Below, in pieces: positions 4,923 to 5,915 of a stretch of DNA of 5,915 bases. Source of the stretch: Euryarchaeota archaeon UBA287. GTDB lineage: Archaea > Thermoplasmatota > UBA186 > UBA287. The notes under the pieces are model-generated. The model made no database searches, had not been told where the DNA came from, and saw nothing but the letters and a program-made list of their open reading frames with translations. How positions within the stretch are numbered: position 1 is the stretch's first letter; the number at the start of each line of letters is the position of its first letter. Location of the stretch: positions 1-5,915 of the forward strand of contig DAEG01000025.1 in NCBI GenBank assembly GCA_002495235.1, read 5' to 3'. A program made the translations under genes and the position numbers.

Positions 4923-4963
4923 TGAACCGAACGCCTGATGCAGGGAGTGCTGCTTCGAGTATC

Positions 4964-4971
4964 TTTAAGTA
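4964..4971 (+). promoter_or_regulatory. Box A promoter of the TSUP permease gene (leaderless)
   Basis: TTTAAGTA is centred 25.5 bases before an in-frame GTG at 4993, the same geometry as guaAA and the decarboxylase gene. The longer frame would begin with a TTG at 4972, immediately next to this element and upstream of the expected transcript start, so 4993 is preferred. Confidence 0.6.
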
Positions 4972-4992
4972 TTGGCAGCGCAATCCACCTCT

Positions 4993-5790
4993 GTGTCATG
5001 GATTGAGATTCTTGTTGCCATAGTTGCTGGTTGGGGCGCCGGAGTGGTCACCGGCTTTGTGGGTGCTAGCGCCGCCGTGACCGTGGTTCCCATGCTGACC
5101 CTCTTTCTCGGCATGGATCCTTACACGGCCATAGGAGTGAGTCTCGGGACTGATGTCGTGTGCTCTTTCGTAAGCACCATCGGCTATGCAAGGCACAGGA
5201 ACGTTGATTACACCGAAGGACTGCTCATGGCCCTGATGACCATGACGGCCTCGCAGGTCGGGAGCTATGCCTCCAGCTTCGTACCCCCGGTAGAACTCGG
5301 CGGTGTAACCGGCATCGTAATACTGGCTATGGGAATAAGCTTCATGAGAAAGCCCATAACCACAAGAGTCGTGGAGCTCAGGGGCAGAATAAACCTGCAG
5401 TACTTTGAGCGGAACAGAAGGTTCTGGGGCATGATGTTCGGGCTGGTCATAGGGCTCATAAGCGGTTTCACCGGAGCGGGGGGCGGCGAGATGATGTTCA
5501 TCATACTGGTCTTCATCCTCGGGTATGAGGTTCACATAGCGGTGGGCACCTCCGTGATGATAATGACTTTCACTGCCCTCTCCGGGCTCATAGGGCACGC
5601 ACTCTACTCCCCAGTCCCATGGGCCATACTGGCGATCTCATGGATCGGCGGAGCCGTGGGCGCCCAGCAGGCGGCCGTCTACGCCAACAGAGTGAGCGAG
5701 GATCAGCTGGCAAAGGTCGCAGGTGCGTGCTTTGTGGCGCTGGGCGTGCTCATGACCGTAGACCAGCTGCTCACAGGCTGGCCGCTCTAA
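4993..5790 (+). CDS. TSUP (TauE/SafE) family permease
   Basis: A 265-residue membrane protein when started at GTG 4993 (SWIEILVAIVAGWG). It has two related halves, each opening with a glycine-rich helix: VVTGFVGASAAVTVVPMLTL (18-37) and LISGFTGAGGGEMM (155-168). Each is followed by LG, then A-x-G-x-S (residues 46-50 and 183-187) and a GY/GH turn. This inverted-repeat-like duplication is the hallmark of the TauE/SafE/YfcA family, which moves sulfite, sulfonates, sulfoacetate or related anions across the membrane. The halves are joined by a basic loop (RKPITTRVVELRGR and following, about 119-143). The substrate cannot be read from sequence. It is divergent from the decarboxylase gene and convergent with the gene at the right edge, with 17 bp between their stops and no clear terminator. 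TTG 4972 is an alternative start. Confidence 0.88.
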   Translation: MSWIEILVAIVAGWGAGVVTGFVGASAAVTVVPMLTLFLGMDPYTAIGVSLGTDVVCSFVSTIGYARHRNVDYTEGLLMALMTMTASQVGSYASSFVPPVELGGVTGIVILAMGISFMRKPITTRVVELRGRINLQYFERNRRFWGMMFGLVIGLISGFTGAGGGEMMFIILVFILGYEVHIAVGTSVMIMTFTALSGLIGHALYSPVPWAILAISWIGGAVGAQQAAVYANRVSEDQLAKVAGACFVALGVLMTVDQLLTGWPL

Positions 5791-5807
5791 ACCGCGTAAA
5801 CTCCGAA

Positions 5808-5915
5808 TCAAGACACCCTGACAAAGATCGGGTTGGAATAGAACCACAGGTCTCTCCATGCATCCTCCCCCTGAGGATCCTCCGAAGGTTCAGTCTCTGT
5901 GGTGCTGGAGCCTCT
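5808..5915 (-). CDS. C-terminal fragment of a probable PHP/CehA-type metallohydrolase (cut by window edge)
   Basis: The - strand is open from the window edge to a TGA at 5808-5810, giving 35 residues: an acidic, Ser/Thr-rich stretch (TTETEPSEDPQGED), then WRDLWFYSNPIFVRVS. An aromatic-YSNPI-hydrophobic ending is what I associate with PHP-domain and CehA/McbA-type metal-dependent hydrolases, where it closes the last strand. The start, catalytic residues and length are outside the window, so this is a family suggestion only. The gene converges on the TSUP permease gene. That the frame is coding is supported by this recognisable ending next to an otherwise empty end of the window. Confidence 0.5.
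   Translation of the reverse strand, partial: RGSSTTETEPSEDPQGEDAWRDLWFYSNPIFVRVS

Noticed and set aside
4972..4992. TTG start for the TSUP permease
   Set aside because: It adjoins box A at 4964-4971 and would precede the expected transcript start; the in-frame GTG at 4993 fits better.
4751..4999. 83-codon N-terminal extension of the decarboxylase frame
   Set aside because: The consensus box A at 4773-4780 lies inside it, homology begins only around codon 84, and the residues have no family-like content.
4996..5598. 200-codon open frame on the - strand
   Set aside because: Antisense of the TSUP permease; His/Tyr/Gly-rich composition typical of a shadow frame.

Overview
The window is archaeal. 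Direct signs are a eukaryote-type translation gene run (ribosomal protein eS6, then initiation factor aIF2-gamma, then an Fcf1-like PIN nuclease), a stand-alone 180-residue glutamine amidotransferase subunit of GMP synthase, a tRNA-Pro(CGG) without an encoded CCA end, and TATA-type box A promoters. In four places box A is centred about 26 bases before a start codon, the geometry of leaderless transcripts. The N-terminus of the GMP synthase subunit (VDNGGQWTH-like) recalls Thermoplasma-type proteins, so a Thermoplasmatota-related lineage is my best guess. That lineage call is an inference, not a proof.

Layout, left to right. The left edge cuts the 3' end of a methylglyoxal synthase gene (+), which runs 45 bp into the 3' end of a convergent AI-2E family membrane transporter gene (-). 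A 191-bp divergent spacer with short repeats follows. Next comes a + strand unit: guaAA from a leaderless GTG, overlapping by 4 bp a 168-residue protein with four membrane segments and a C-terminal isoleucine zipper. The last base of that gene's stop codon is the first base of tRNA-Pro(CGG). From the other side a - strand operon (rps6e, aIF2-gamma, PIN/Fcf1), with overlaps of 23 and 17 bp, converges. Its last codons are the antisense of the tRNA 3' half.

Upstream of rps6e, also on the - strand, is a small pyruvoyl-dependent decarboxylase of the AdoMet decarboxylase (SpeD/SpeH) family. Its catalytic Ser/Ser/His/Cys spacing is intact but the usual substrate-side motif is changed. Its box A indicates a GTG start at 4750, which drops 83 codons from the longest open frame. 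The divergent 242-bp spacer to a TSUP (TauE/SafE) permease holds both promoters and a candidate C/D box guide RNA with its own possible TATA element. At the right edge a - strand gene is present only as its last 35 codons; its WRDLWFYSNPIFVRV ending suggests a PHP/CehA-type metallohydrolase.

The genes do not form one pathway. The core is translation and RNA processing (eS6, aIF2-gamma, PIN nuclease, tRNA, possibly a methylation guide), beside purine and polyamine metabolism and two transporters. The packing is extremely tight. The most notable points are the variant decarboxylase, the candidate C/D RNA, the tRNA wedged between two protein genes without a spare base, and the uncharacterised guaAA-coupled zipper membrane protein. 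No mobile element or CRISPR array is visible.
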